This document shows positions 8,319 to 17,278 of a stretch of DNA of 64,000 nt, piece by piece; within the stretch, counting starts at the first letter, position 1, and each line of letters opens with the position of its first letter. This DNA is from Trinickia violacea (GTDB lineage: Bacteria > Pseudomonadota > Gammaproteobacteria > Burkholderiales > Burkholderiaceae): the NCBI RefSeq assembly GCF_005280735.1, contig NZ_CP040077.1:1736001-1800000 (forward strand). Direction: 5' to 3'. The notes under the pieces are model-generated. The model saw only the letters and a program-made list of their open reading frames with translations. It was not told the DNA's origin and did not search any database. The position numbers and the translations under genes are program-made.

Positions 8319-9265
8319 TCACGCTCTCCGGATTGCTCTCGCAGGCCCTCGAAATCCTGCTGGCTCTGGCGGCGGCGCCATTGTTGACCGGTTGGGTCAA
8401 CATGTGCCGCGCCTGGCTTCAGAAGCGCCGCGCGCCGGCCATCTGGCAACCATACCGGATGCTTCACAAACTGTTCAACAAGGAATCGGTCGTTGCCCAT
8501 CATGCGAGCCCGGTGTTCCGCGGCGCACCCTACGTCGTTTGGGCCAGCATGACGCTCGCGAGTGCCATCGTGCCGACCTTGTCGACCGATCTGCCGCTGT
8601 CGCCCGCTGCGGATGCCATTGCGCTGGTGGGGCTCTTCGCGCTGGCGCGCGTGGCGATCTCGCTGGCGGCGATGGATGTCGGCACGGCGTTCGGCACACT
8701 CGGCGCTCGCCGCGAGATGCTCGTGGGCTTTCTTGCCGAACCAGCGTTGTTGATGGTGCTGTTTTCCGCGTCGCTGATCACGCAGTCCACGCTGCTCACG
8801 CGCATCGTCGCCACGCTCAGCCATCGGGAACTCGCCATTTACCCGAGTCTCGCGTTCGCCGGGGTCGCCTTCACAATGGTATCGCTCGCCGAGAACGCCC
8901 GGCTGCCGGTCGACAACCCGGCCACGCATCTCGAGCTGACGATGATCCACGAGGCGCTGATCCTCGAGTATTCCGGGCGGCATCTCGCATTGATGGAATG
9001 GGCGGCAAGTCTCAAGCTGTTCGCGTACTCCTGTATCGGCCTGTCGCTGTTCGTGCCATGGGGCATTGCTGAAGCCGGCAATCCGCTCGCGCTGCTCCTG
9101 GCGATACCCGCACTGTTCACCAAATTGCTGGTGGGTGGAGCCGTGCTCGCCGTGGTGGAGACAACCAATGCGAAAATGCGCGTTTTCCGTGTACCCGAGT
9201 TTCTCGCGACAGCCTTTTTGCTTGCCGTGATCGGCATGCTCGTCCACTTCCTGCTGGGGGCGTAA
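8315..9265 (+). CDS. hyfC: Hydrogenase-4 subunit C-like membrane protein (NuoH family)
   Basis: A 316-residue membrane protein (HyfC is about 320) that starts in the ATGA overlap with hyfB. It keeps the NuoH/HyfC signature loops: QPYRMLHKLFNKESV near residues 45-60, and ENARLPVDNPATHLELTMIHEALILEYSGRHLALMEW, rich in the acidic residues that line the path between the soluble module and the pump. About eight membrane segments are visible. In complex I relatives this subunit joins the peripheral arm to the proton pumps and forms the quinone/conduction cavity. Confidence 0.85.
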   Translation: MITLSGLLSQALEILLALAAAPLLTGWVNMCRAWLQKRRAPAIWQPYRMLHKLFNKESVVAHHASPVFRGAPYVVWASMTLASAIVPTLSTDLPLSPAADAIALVGLFALARVAISLAAMDVGTAFGTLGARREMLVGFLAEPALLMVLFSASLITQSTLLTRIVATLSHRELAIYPSLAFAGVAFTMVSLAENARLPVDNPATHLELTMIHEALILEYSGRHLALMEWAASLKLFAYSCIGLSLFVPWGIAEAGNPLALLLAIPALFTKLLVGGAVLAVVETTNAKMRVFRVPEFLATAFLLAVIGMLVHFLLGA

Positions 9266-9925
9266 ATGCACGGCCTCGCCACGCAGATCATCAACCTTCT
9301 GGCCGCGGTCCTCCTGCTGCTGTCGTTTGCGATGCTTGCTCAGCGCCGGATCCTGTCGCTGATTCACCTCTACACCCTACAGGGTGTCGCGCTTGTGTCG
9401 GCCAATCTCATCCTAGGATTTGTGACGTCCGACGTGCACCTTGCCATCTCCGCGATGCTGACACTGGTGCTCAAGGTCGGCCTGATTCCCTGGATTCTTT
9501 ACAGGCTGGTGCTACGCCTGAACGTGAAAACGGACGTCGAGCCGCTACTCAACATTCCGGCGACGCTGCTAGTGGGCATCGTGCTCGTGATCGTCGCGTT
9601 CAATGTCGCGACGCCGATCAGCCAGCTTGCGTCTTCCGTCGCGCGCGGCACGCTCGGCATTGCGCTCGCGTGCGTACTGCTGTCGTTCATGATGATGATC
9701 ACGCGCGCCAAAGCGATCCCGCAGGTGATCGGCTTTCTTTCGATGGAAAACGGCCTTTTCTTCGCCGCAGCTGCCGCCACCAACGGTATGCCCATGATCG
9801 TCGAACTTGGTATCGGACTTGACGTGCTGGTCGGCATCCTGATTCTCGGCGTTTTCATGTTCCAGATTCGGGAGCAGTTCGACAGTCTCGATATCCATCA
9901 CCTGGAAAAGCTCAAGGATGAATGA
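9266..9925 (+). CDS. hyfE: Hydrogenase-4 subunit E-like membrane protein (NuoK-like)
   Basis: A 219-residue protein starting directly after the hyfC stop. The pattern is that of HyfE: an N-terminal NuoK-like three-helix part (LLAAVLLLLSFAMLAQ, YTLQGVALVSANLILG, AISAMLTLVLKVGLIPWILYRL) followed by four more helices and a conserved end (GFLSMENGLFFAAAA…MPMIVELGIGLDVLVGILILGVF). The Lys and Glu residues within membrane segments are those expected for proton conduction. The 3' end overlaps hyfF by 8 bases, so the genes are translated together. Confidence 0.82.
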   Translation: MHGLATQIINLLAAVLLLLSFAMLAQRRILSLIHLYTLQGVALVSANLILGFVTSDVHLAISAMLTLVLKVGLIPWILYRLVLRLNVKTDVEPLLNIPATLLVGIVLVIVAFNVATPISQLASSVARGTLGIALACVLLSFMMMITRAKAIPQVIGFLSMENGLFFAAAAATNGMPMIVELGIGLDVLVGILILGVFMFQIREQFDSLDIHHLEKLKDE

Positions 9926-11378
9926 GGCCTGGGTTCTGCTACCTGTTTTCGGGATTCCGTTGTGCGCCGGAGTATGTCTCGCGCTCGTCGGGCAGCAGGC
10001 TGTGGCACCGGGCCTCAACGTCGGTTTCAGCTTTCTGACTTTCGTCGCTGCGATGCTGCTCGCCGCGCAAACCGTGGCTCATGGGCCCGCCTTTGCGCTC
10101 GGCAAGCTGTTCTTCGTCGATCCGCTTAACGTGTTCCTCGTTGCTCTGACCGCATTCGTCGGCTGGACCACGTCGATGTTTTCACGGCCATACATGCGCA
10201 TCGAGCGCGACCGCGGCAAGATGACGACCGCGCGCATGCGGCTTTACCACAGCATGTATCAACTGTTCATTTTTGCAATGCTTCTCGCACTGCTCACCAA
10301 CAACATGGGCATCCTGTGGGTCGCGATGGAAGCAGCCACGCTTGCGACCGTGCTGCTCGTGAGCGTCTATCGCACGGCGGCCAGCCTCGAAGCCGCGTGG
10401 AAATATTTCATCCTGGCCGGAGTCGGCATTGCGCAAGCCCTCTTTGGCACGATCCTGCTGTATCTCGCCGCAAGCAGGCAACTTGCGGGCGGCGAGGCGT
10501 TGCTCTGGAGTAGCCTGAGTGGGATCAAGAGCCATCTTGATCCCACCATCATGTCACTCGCGTTTGTGTTCCTACTGATCGGATACGGCACCAAGGTCGG
10601 CCTCGTGCCGATGCACAACTGGCTGCCGGACGCACACGCCGAGGGGCCCACGCCGATTTCGGCCGTACTCTCTGGGCTGCTGCTCAATGTGGCGCTGTAT
10701 GCGGTACTGCGATGCAAGGTGCTCGCCGACGGCGCGCTGCAAAACGGCCTGCCGGGTCGCCTGCTGATTGGATTCGGGCTGGTTTCGGTACTGGTCGCAA
10801 CCTTTTCGCTATTCCGGCAGAAGGATGTGAAGCGGCTCTTCTCGTATTCGTCGATCGAGCACATGGGCCTCATGACGTTCGCCTTTGGTCTCGGCGGGCC
10901 CGTCGCCACGTTCGCGGGTTTGCTGCACATGACCGTTCATTCGCTCGTTAAGTCGGCAATCTTCTTTGCTGTCGGACATGCTGCACAAAAAGCCCACACA
11001 CAGGCGATTGACGATATTCGTGGGCTGCTGCGCGTCAGCCCGACGGTCGGCTGGGGCATGATGCTCGGGGCGCTGGCCATTCTCGGCATGCCACCGTTCG
11101 GTGTCTTCGCGAGTGAGTTCCTGATCCTGACGACGGCAATCAACGAACTGCCGTGGGCGACGCCCTTTCTGCTCCTCGCGCTTGCGGTGGCGTTCGCAAC
11201 CATCTTCGCGCGTGTGCAGCACATGGTGTTCGGTGACACGACGGCGACAGCGCTCGAGCATCCGCCAGCACTGCTGCCGGTGTTCGTCCACCTAGGCTTC
11301 GGTCTGATGCTGGGGCTTTACATTCCGCCTTACCTGGCCACGTGGTACCGGCAGGCGGCAGCGATGATTGCGGGGTGA
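9918..11378 (+). CDS. hyfF: Hydrogenase-4 subunit F-like proton-translocating membrane protein (NuoN/NuoL family)
   Basis: A 486-residue antiporter-like protein with about 13 membrane segments. Key family features are ILWVAMEAATLATVLLV (Glu in helix 5), YGTKVGLVPMHNWLPDAHAEGPTPISAVLSG (Lys and His of the proton path) and KRLFSYSSIEHMGLMTFAFG. It is the second proton pump of the complex next to HyfB. It overlaps hyfE by 8 bases and is followed three bases later by the large-subunit gene. Confidence 0.85.
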   Translation: MNEAWVLLPVFGIPLCAGVCLALVGQQAVAPGLNVGFSFLTFVAAMLLAAQTVAHGPAFALGKLFFVDPLNVFLVALTAFVGWTTSMFSRPYMRIERDRGKMTTARMRLYHSMYQLFIFAMLLALLTNNMGILWVAMEAATLATVLLVSVYRTAASLEAAWKYFILAGVGIAQALFGTILLYLAASRQLAGGEALLWSSLSGIKSHLDPTIMSLAFVFLLIGYGTKVGLVPMHNWLPDAHAEGPTPISAVLSGLLLNVALYAVLRCKVLADGALQNGLPGRLLIGFGLVSVLVATFSLFRQKDVKRLFSYSSIEHMGLMTFAFGLGGPVATFAGLLHMTVHSLVKSAIFFAVGHAAQKAHTQAIDDIRGLLRVSPTVGWGMMLGALAILGMPPFGVFASEFLILTTAINELPWATPFLLLALAVAFATIFARVQHMVFGDTTATALEHPPALLPVFVHLGFGLMLGLYIPPYLATWYRQAAAMIAG

Positions 11379-11381
11379 CGC

Positions 11382-12941
11382 ATGCGGATCGACGCGCTTG
11401 GACTTTCTGACCTCGCTCGGCTGTCGGCGTTTGCCGGCAAAGCGTCAGCCTTTTTTGCACGAATCGACGCGGCGACCTGGGTCCGCATCGCCAGCACGGT
11501 GCGGGAAGGTGGTGGGCGACTGATCTCGCTATGGGGTGCGGAAGCGGCCGCGGGCACGTTCGTCATGTCCGCGGCATATGCGTTGGAAGATGGCCTGCTT
11601 TGGGTGCAATTGCCTGTCGCCAGTGCAGACGATGAAGAGGGATATCCTGACCTGTCCACGATTTTCCCCTGTGCATCGCGCATGCAGCGCGCGGTCTACG
11701 ACCTGCTCGGACTGCGTGCGGTGGGCGCCGGGGATACGCGGCCGTGGCTAAATCATGGCAACTGGCCCGCCGGCTACTATCCGCTACAAAAACTGTCTTC
11801 CGGAGCCGGGCGCTTTGAATCGCACGAAGCGGATTATCCGTTCGTACCGGTCGCTGGAGACGGGGTTCACGAGATAGCGGTCGGGCCGATCCATGCCGGC
11901 ATCATCGAGCCGGGGCACTTTCGCTTCTCGGTCGTCGGCGAGAAAGTGCTGCGGCTCGAGGAACGACTCGGTTATGCGCACCGGGGCATCGAGCGGTTGT
12001 TTCAGGAAACGCCTTTGCTACAAGGGCACCGATTGGCAGGGCGAATCGCCGGGGACACTACGGTCGCTTTTTCGTGGGCGTATTGCATGGCCGTCGAGCG
12101 TGCGCTGAATGTGTTCATTCCACCCCGTGCGCAGTGGCTGCGGGCTCTGTTGCTTGAGCGTGAGCGCATCGCCAATCACCTGGGGGATCTGGGTGCGCTC
12201 GGCAACGATGCCGGGTTCGCGTTCGGCCTCGCGCAGTTTTCGCGGCTGAAGGAAGACTGGCTGCGTCTGAACGACAAGGCTTTCGGCCATCGACTTCTGA
12301 TGGATCAGATTGTGCCGGGAGGCGTCGCGCGCGATATGAACACGGACCGCGTGGTCGCTGTCGCGCATCAGTGCGAGCGAATCGAAGCCGAAGTTCGCGT
12401 GCTGCAGCGCATCTACGAAGACCAGTCAGGCTTGCAGGACCGCTTTGCGGGCGCGGGCAGGCTCAGCGCGAACGTAGCCGAGCATTTCAGCGTCTGTGGC
12501 CCAGTCGCCCGCGCGAGCGGTCGGAAAATAGACGTGCGGGTCGACCACCCTCATGCGCCTTACCATGAAGTTCTGGTGAGGATCACGAGCGATGACCGGG
12601 GCGACGTGGCGGCACGCGTCGCGGTCCGCTTCAACGAAGTCTACGAGTCCTTCCGGCTGCTGCACGCGCTTGTGCATGGTCTGCCCGAAGGTGACGTCGC
12701 CGCGTCGGTCGAGCCCGGCGGGCCGCCTGCACGCGGCGTCGGCTGGGTCGAAGGCTGGCGGGGCGACGTATTTGTCGCGCTCGAAACCCGCGAGGACGCG
12801 ACCATTGCGCGATGCCACTGCCACGATCCGTCATGGCAAAACTGGCCGGCGCTGGAGCACGCGATCATCGGCAATATCGTTCCCGATTTCCCGTTGATCA
12901 ATAAGTCATTCAATCTGAACTACGCGGGACATGACTTGTAA
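11382..12941 (+). CDS. HyfG-like (NuoC-NuoD fusion) large subunit lacking NiFe ligands; Ehr-type complex
   Basis: This 519-residue protein has an N-terminal NuoC-like part (to about residue 160, ending in YDLLGLRA…DTRPWLNHGNWP) and a NuoD/large-hydrogenase part (GPIHAGIIEPGHFRF, LGYAHRGIERL). In true group 4 hydrogenases the first metal motif is RxCGxC. Here it is RIAGDTTVAFSWAYC, both cysteines gone. The C-terminal DPCxxC is replaced by PDFPLINKS. With all four NiFe ligands absent the protein cannot carry a NiFe site, which places it among the energy-converting-hydrogenase-related (Ehr) complexes known from the literature. Its reaction is unknown; a quinone- or ferredoxin-linked electron transfer is possible. 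Confidence 0.85.
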   Translation: MRIDALGLSDLARLSAFAGKASAFFARIDAATWVRIASTVREGGGRLISLWGAEAAAGTFVMSAAYALEDGLLWVQLPVASADDEEGYPDLSTIFPCASRMQRAVYDLLGLRAVGAGDTRPWLNHGNWPAGYYPLQKLSSGAGRFESHEADYPFVPVAGDGVHEIAVGPIHAGIIEPGHFRFSVVGEKVLRLEERLGYAHRGIERLFQETPLLQGHRLAGRIAGDTTVAFSWAYCMAVERALNVFIPPRAQWLRALLLERERIANHLGDLGALGNDAGFAFGLAQFSRLKEDWLRLNDKAFGHRLLMDQIVPGGVARDMNTDRVVAVAHQCERIEAEVRVLQRIYEDQSGLQDRFAGAGRLSANVAEHFSVCGPVARASGRKIDVRVDHPHAPYHEVLVRITSDDRGDVAARVAVRFNEVYESFRLLHALVHGLPEGDVAASVEPGGPPARGVGWVEGWRGDVFVALETREDATIARCHCHDPSWQNWPALEHAIIGNIVPDFPLINKSFNLNYAGHDL

Positions 12942-13468
12942 TGTGGCAACTTCTCAAGCAGATCGCACTGACCGACATTCCCGCCGAGCGCATCCCGGTC
13001 GCCAACGACGCATGGCGCGTCGAGCACGGACAGATACAGCAGGAAATCGTCGACGTGCTCGGCCGCGCGCTTTGTATTCGCCAGATCGATGGGGGCTCCT
13101 GCAACGGATGCGAACTCGAAATCCATGCACTTAATAACCCCTACTACAACATTGAAGGGCTCGGCATCAAATTCGTCGCGAGCCCCCGTCATGCTGACAT
13201 GCTGCTAATCACCGGGCCCCTCGCACTGAACATGCGAGAGGCCGTGCGCCGGGCCTATGAGGCCACCCCCAATCCGAAACTGGTAGTCGCCGCGGGTGAC
13301 TGCGCCTACACGGGTGGCATCTTCAAGGACAGCTACGCCGTGTGCGGGCCCCTGTCGAATCTGCTTCCGGTTGATGTCGCGATACCCGGCTGTCCGCCGC
13401 CGCCGATCGATCTGCTAAGAGGCATTCTCACGGCGTTGCGCGCGAGACGCGGCACACTCGCGCCGTGA
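12941..13468 (+). CDS. hyfI: HyfI-like (NuoB/PSST) Fe-S small subunit
   Basis: A 175-residue soluble subunit that starts on the last base of the large-subunit stop. The ligands of the proximal [4Fe-4S] cluster are present: the pair in GGSCNGCELEIHAL, the cysteine of VAAGDCAYTGG and that of IPGCPPPPIDL. So the electron-transfer cluster is kept although the partner subunit has lost its NiFe site. E. coli HyfI is about 250 residues; this protein lacks the C-terminal extension and is closer in size to NuoB. No HyfA or HyfH ferredoxin-type subunit and no hyp maturation genes are in the window, in line with an Ehr complex. Confidence 0.85.
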   Translation: MWQLLKQIALTDIPAERIPVANDAWRVEHGQIQQEIVDVLGRALCIRQIDGGSCNGCELEIHALNNPYYNIEGLGIKFVASPRHADMLLITGPLALNMREAVRRAYEATPNPKLVVAAGDCAYTGGIFKDSYAVCGPLSNLLPVDVAIPGCPPPPIDLLRGILTALRARRGTLAP

Positions 13469-13486
13469 CTGTTGCGGGAGCATACA

Positions 13487-13927
13487 TTGGATCAGCAGAA
13501 AATAGTCTGGGGAGCATGGGTGCGAGGGACGTGGCCACAACTTGTCACGTTGGCCGGATTTCTGGTCGCGATCAGTCTTCGCTTCCCGGGCTGGTTTGTC
13601 CTGATCTCGGCGGTGGTTATCGTCGCGGCCATTTCGCAAAGCGCCCGGCTCGCCGCATTGCAACGCTCGCATGGGCTTCACGACCCGCTATTGGGCGCAG
13701 TCCTGGTCGGCAGCGGACTGGCGTCGATCGCCCTCACGATGAAGTGGTGGTTCGTCGAAAAGCAGATGACACTCGCGGCAGACACTCTCCTGTATTTGGT
13801 CGGACATACCGAAGGGGCATCGGATCTCGCGCTGGCATGGTCTAGCGTGCTGACCCAGTGGGGGTCTTGCGTGATCTTTCTTGTGGTCGCTGCGGTATGG
13901 GGGCTTCATGACGGCTCAGCGGACTGA
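13487..13927 (+). CDS. Small four-helix membrane protein at the end of the hyf-like operon
   Basis: The TTG at 13487 is preferred because GGGAG lies seven bases upstream; a TTG at 13472 is also in frame. The product of about 146 residues has four hydrophobic segments (LVTLAGFLVAISLRF, GWFVLISAVVIVAAI, LLGAVLVGSGLASIALTM, VLTQWGSCVIFLVVAAVWG). The gap to hyfI is under 20 bases, so it belongs to the operon and may be an accessory membrane subunit of the complex. No family was recognised. A terminator-like hairpin follows at 14044. Confidence 0.6.
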   Translation: MDQQKIVWGAWVRGTWPQLVTLAGFLVAISLRFPGWFVLISAVVIVAAISQSARLAALQRSHGLHDPLLGAVLVGSGLASIALTMKWWFVEKQMTLAADTLLYLVGHTEGASDLALAWSSVLTQWGSCVIFLVVAAVWGLHDGSAD

Positions 13928-14043
13928 GCGTCGAGGCGCCGCGGGGGAGACGACCCAGCGCGTCGATGCACCGCGCGTTGAGGTTGCCATTCAGCTCGGG
14001 CTCATATCCGCACTGGACTCACTGTCGATTGCCGTCATAGGGG

Positions 14044-14065
14044 GGCGGCGCGGCGCCGCCGTTTT
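14044..14065 (+). terminator. Possible intrinsic terminator after the hyf-like operon
   Basis: GGCGGCG and CGCCGCC pair across a CGG loop and are followed by GTTTT. It lies about 115 bases after the last operon gene. The run of T is short, so strength is uncertain. Confidence 0.4.
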
Positions 14066-14084
14066 GCATTTGGCGGCGGCTTGC

Positions 14085-14243
14085 TTAGCCGCCTTCGCCA
14101 CGGCCGCGAAAACGTGATACTTCGGCATCGCATGGACCGCGCTGGACGCGGGCATTGTTTTCGCTGGCGGACGTCATCGACATCTGGATGGCGGTTCCGG
14201 AGAGTGCAGATCCGTCGGTCGGCACCAGCAGGCGCTTGAACAG
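14085..14243 (-). pseudogene. Remnant of a universal stress protein gene
   Basis: Read on the minus strand from a CTG at 14243 the frame gives LFKRLLVPTDGSALSGTAIQ, which matches the start of the intact universal stress protein at 17829-18272 (FKHLLVPTDGSALSGEAAR). After about 20 residues the likeness is lost and the frame ends at a TAA at 14085. The rest of a normal 145-residue UspA domain, including the ATP-binding GxxGxxG region, is missing. It is therefore a truncated copy, probably left from a duplication around the acetate genes. Confidence 0.6.
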
Positions 14244-14549
14244 AGATTTTCTCCCGCTGGCAGGCCTGTGCCATCAGGTCGCCTACGGCCTGCCGCCAGA
14301 ACCGGAACGATTTCTTTGTATCGTCAGCCTGATGAGGGCCGAGCGGGGCATCTGGTCTACTGTGTGCCAAACTGGCGCGGACCGGCTCGACAGAAGTCCG
14401 GTATAGTCGTGCGTCACGCACGGCGTCCGGCCCCGCATCGGCGGCAGGACTGTTGCGAACCGTCTCCGGTTGTTCGAGCGTTCTCATGCATGAGGCGGCG
14501 GACCTTGCCTGCAAGGCTTGTGTCCGAGCGTCTCATGCGGTAATAGATC

Positions 14550-14885
14550 ATGTCGCCAGTCAAGTTTGTTCTCAGTTATACCGCCGTGCCCTTGATGGCG
14601 ATTGTCACCGTCGTGACTTGGGCGTCGCTGCACGCTTCTGCCGAAATTGACGCGCGCCAGTATGCGTCGCTGTCAACCTCGTACGCGAGTTTTCCGGCCG
14701 GTCTCAGGCACGATATTGCAGACGCCCTGAAATCAGGAATGCTGAGCAAGTCGGACTATTCTTCGTTGGTACGCGAGTCGCTTGACGATGATGTGGTGCT
14801 CGACTGGCCTGCCGGGAACACCGTAGATGTGGCCCGTGAACGAGCGAAACTGCTGGCGCTCGTCAGGGCCGACCGGTTTAGATAA
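14550..14885 (+). CDS. Small membrane-anchored or exported protein of unknown function
   Basis: A 111-residue protein with an N-terminal hydrophobic segment (residues 6-27, VLSYTAVPLMAIVTVVTWAS), then a hydrophilic domain with SGMLSKSDYSSLVRESL and a Leu-rich end. The segment can be a signal anchor or uncleaved signal peptide, placing the domain in the periplasm. The ribosome site is weak. It converges with the acetyl-CoA synthetase gene. No family recognised. Confidence 0.5.
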   Translation: MSPVKFVLSYTAVPLMAIVTVVTWASLHASAEIDARQYASLSTSYASFPAGLRHDIADALKSGMLSKSDYSSLVRESLDDDVVLDWPAGNTVDVARERAKLLALVRADRFR

Positions 14886-14931
14886 GATTGTCGGCGCGAC
14901 GTCCGACGTAACCCACCCACTGAACTCCCAA

Positions 14932-16992
14932 CTACTTCACGAGCGCCCGCAGACTGTCAACGATCTCGGGGTTGGCCAGCGTAGATACGTCTCCGGGATC
15001 CTGATGGTTCGAAAGTGACGCGAGCACACGCCGCATGATCTTGCCCGACCGGGTCTTGGGCATGTCCGGAACGATGAGCACTCGATGCGGCTTCGCGATT
15101 GATCCGATCCGCTCGACCACAGAGTCCGCAACCCGCTTTGCAATATCCTCCGAAGCTTCCACCCCGGGCTTTAGCGAAACATACAGCTCGGGCACTCTGC
15201 CCTTGATCTCGTCGGCGACCGGCACGACTGCCGCTTCGACGACATCGGGGACAAGCAGGGCGGCTGACTCGATTTCCTTGGTACCGAGCCGATGGCCGGC
15301 GACGTTTATCACGTCGTCGATGCGACCGAGAATCCGGAAGTAGCCGTCCGCAGCGTCGACGGCACCGTCTCCCGCCATGTAGGGCCAGTCGCGCCAGTCC
15401 TTGCTCTTGGGATCCCTGCAGTAGCGGCCATAGTACGTTTTCACGTAACGTTCCGGGGCCTTCCAGATGGTCTGGAACGCGCCGGGCCACGGATTGAGGA
15501 TGCAGATGTTGCCGGCCTTGCCGGAACCGCGCGCAAGTTCATTACCGTCATCGTCGTAAATAACCGGATGAATGCCAGGAATCCCTGGGCCGGCACTGCC
15601 AGGCTTCATCTTGTGCAACGCCGGTACCGTGCTGCAAAGGAACCCGCCGGTTTCCGTTTGCCACCACGTGTCGACGATGACGGCCTCACCCTTGCCGACA
15701 GACCGGTGATACCACTTCCAGACTTCGGGCTCGATGGGTTCGCCCACGGTTGTCATGTGCTTGAAGTGATAGTTGTACTTCGCGGGTTCGTCCGGTCCGC
15801 TGCGCCGCAGCGCCCGGATTGCCGTCGGTGACGTGTGGAAGATGTTAACGCCGAGGTTTTCAGCAATTCGCCACGGGCGCCCGGCATCCGGGTAGACCGG
15901 CACGCCTTCGTACACGACCGACGAGGCTGCGAGCGCGAGCGGGCCGTAGACGATATAGGAGTGACCGGTAATCCAGCCGATGTCCGCCATGCACCAGTAC
16001 ACATCCTCGGGGTGTATGTCCTGGATGTATTTCGATGTCCAGGCGACGTAGGCGAGGTAGCCCCCAATGGAGTGCTGGCATCCCTTGGGGCGCCCGGTGG
16101 TGCCGCTCGAATACATGAGGAATAGCGGTGCCTCTGCCGGCATCTGCACGGGCTCGACACGTTTGCCGCGGAACGCCTTGACGGCCTCGTTGACAATGAC
16201 ATCGCGTCCTTCTACCAGCTTCGTCGGACTCGAATACTTGCCCGAATAGCGCTGCCAGATCAGAACCTTCTCGGCTTGGTGACCCTTCTCCGCGGCTTCG
16301 GCGAACGCGGTGTCGGCCTTTTCCTTATGATCGATCAGCTTGCCGCCACGCCAGTAGGCGTCCATCGTGATCAGCAGACGGCTCTCGGAATCCAGGATGC
16401 GGTCGGCGCAAGCCGCGCCGCTGAAGCCGCTGAATACCTGCGAGTGAATCACCCCGAGCCGGGCGCACGCGAGCATCGTGATGGGCAGCTCCGCCACCAT
16501 AGGCATATGGAGGGTGACCCGGTCACCGGCTTTCAGGCCGCAGGAGTCGCGTAGCATGGCCGCGAACTCGTTCACGCGGACATAAAGCTCCTGGTAGGTG
16601 ACGTGCTGGACCGTCTCGTCCTCGGGCTCGGGCACGAAATGGATCGCGGCCTTGTTCCGGTACGCGGTGAGATGGCGATCCACGCAGTTGTAGCACGCAT
16701 TGATCGTGCCACCGACAAACCAGCGCCAGAACGGGGGATCGCTCGCATCGAACGTCGTCTCCCAGTACTTGTACCAGTCGAGAAGGTCCGCGAACTCCTT
16801 GAAGCACTCGGGAAATTTGTCGAGAGAGAAACGCGCGAACACGTCCTGATCGGTCAGATTGGCCTGGGCGATAAACGACGCGGGCGGCAGGAAATAATCC
16901 TCTTCAGGCCAATGCACGGCGATTTGCGCCTCGGAAACGTCCAGCGTTTGTTGTTCTGCGGAAGCGCGGCGCGATGACTTGTCTCGGGACAT
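14932..16992 (-). CDS. acs: Acetate--CoA ligase (AMP-forming acetyl-CoA synthetase)
   Basis: The ATG at 16992 has AGGAGG eight bases upstream and gives 686 residues, slightly longer than the usual 650. Clear ANL-superfamily signatures are the P-loop YSSGTTGRPKG, the acetate pocket WITGHSYIVYGPL, DTWWQTETGG, GDGAVDAADGYFRILGRIDDVINVAGHRLG and the C-terminal PKTRSGKIMRR with the catalytic Lys that Pat-type acetylation can silence. It makes acetyl-CoA from acetate, ATP and CoA in the cytoplasm. The nearby SatP-type permease supports acetate as substrate; propionate is an alternative. Confidence 0.9.
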   Translation of the reverse strand: MSRDKSSRRASAEQQTLDVSEAQIAVHWPEEDYFLPPASFIAQANLTDQDVFARFSLDKFPECFKEFADLLDWYKYWETTFDASDPPFWRWFVGGTINACYNCVDRHLTAYRNKAAIHFVPEPEDETVQHVTYQELYVRVNEFAAMLRDSCGLKAGDRVTLHMPMVAELPITMLACARLGVIHSQVFSGFSGAACADRILDSESRLLITMDAYWRGGKLIDHKEKADTAFAEAAEKGHQAEKVLIWQRYSGKYSSPTKLVEGRDVIVNEAVKAFRGKRVEPVQMPAEAPLFLMYSSGTTGRPKGCQHSIGGYLAYVAWTSKYIQDIHPEDVYWCMADIGWITGHSYIVYGPLALAASSVVYEGVPVYPDAGRPWRIAENLGVNIFHTSPTAIRALRRSGPDEPAKYNYHFKHMTTVGEPIEPEVWKWYHRSVGKGEAVIVDTWWQTETGGFLCSTVPALHKMKPGSAGPGIPGIHPVIYDDDGNELARGSGKAGNICILNPWPGAFQTIWKAPERYVKTYYGRYCRDPKSKDWRDWPYMAGDGAVDAADGYFRILGRIDDVINVAGHRLGTKEIESAALLVPDVVEAAVVPVADEIKGRVPELYVSLKPGVEASEDIAKRVADSVVERIGSIAKPHRVLIVPDMPKTRSGKIMRRVLASLSNHQDPGDVSTLANPEIVDSLRALVK

Positions 16993-17278
16993 GACAGTTC
17001 CTCCTTGCTCCCAGGTGCCTGGGGCACGAAGTGTCCGTGCTACCCGCGGCAGCGCGTCTTTGGTCTTACTTTTACGGGTCGAGGCACCAGGTGCGAAGGT
17101 GCGTGCGCTGCATAACGAATTAAAGTCCAGGGCGAATGTAATGCCAAGCAGCGTATTTTCCGCCAAAGAGCCGCTCCTCGACGGCCAGTGGCATTGGCAC
17201 GAAGCCGCTGTTTGGCTTGTCGGCTGGTCTGCCCTGAACTAGATTTTCACTGAGGTTCATCAACCGAGAGGGGGGGCC

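Noticed and set aside
11382..12941. Calling the hyf-like operon a NiFe hydrogenase
   Set aside because: The large subunit lacks both CxxC motifs that bind the NiFe centre.
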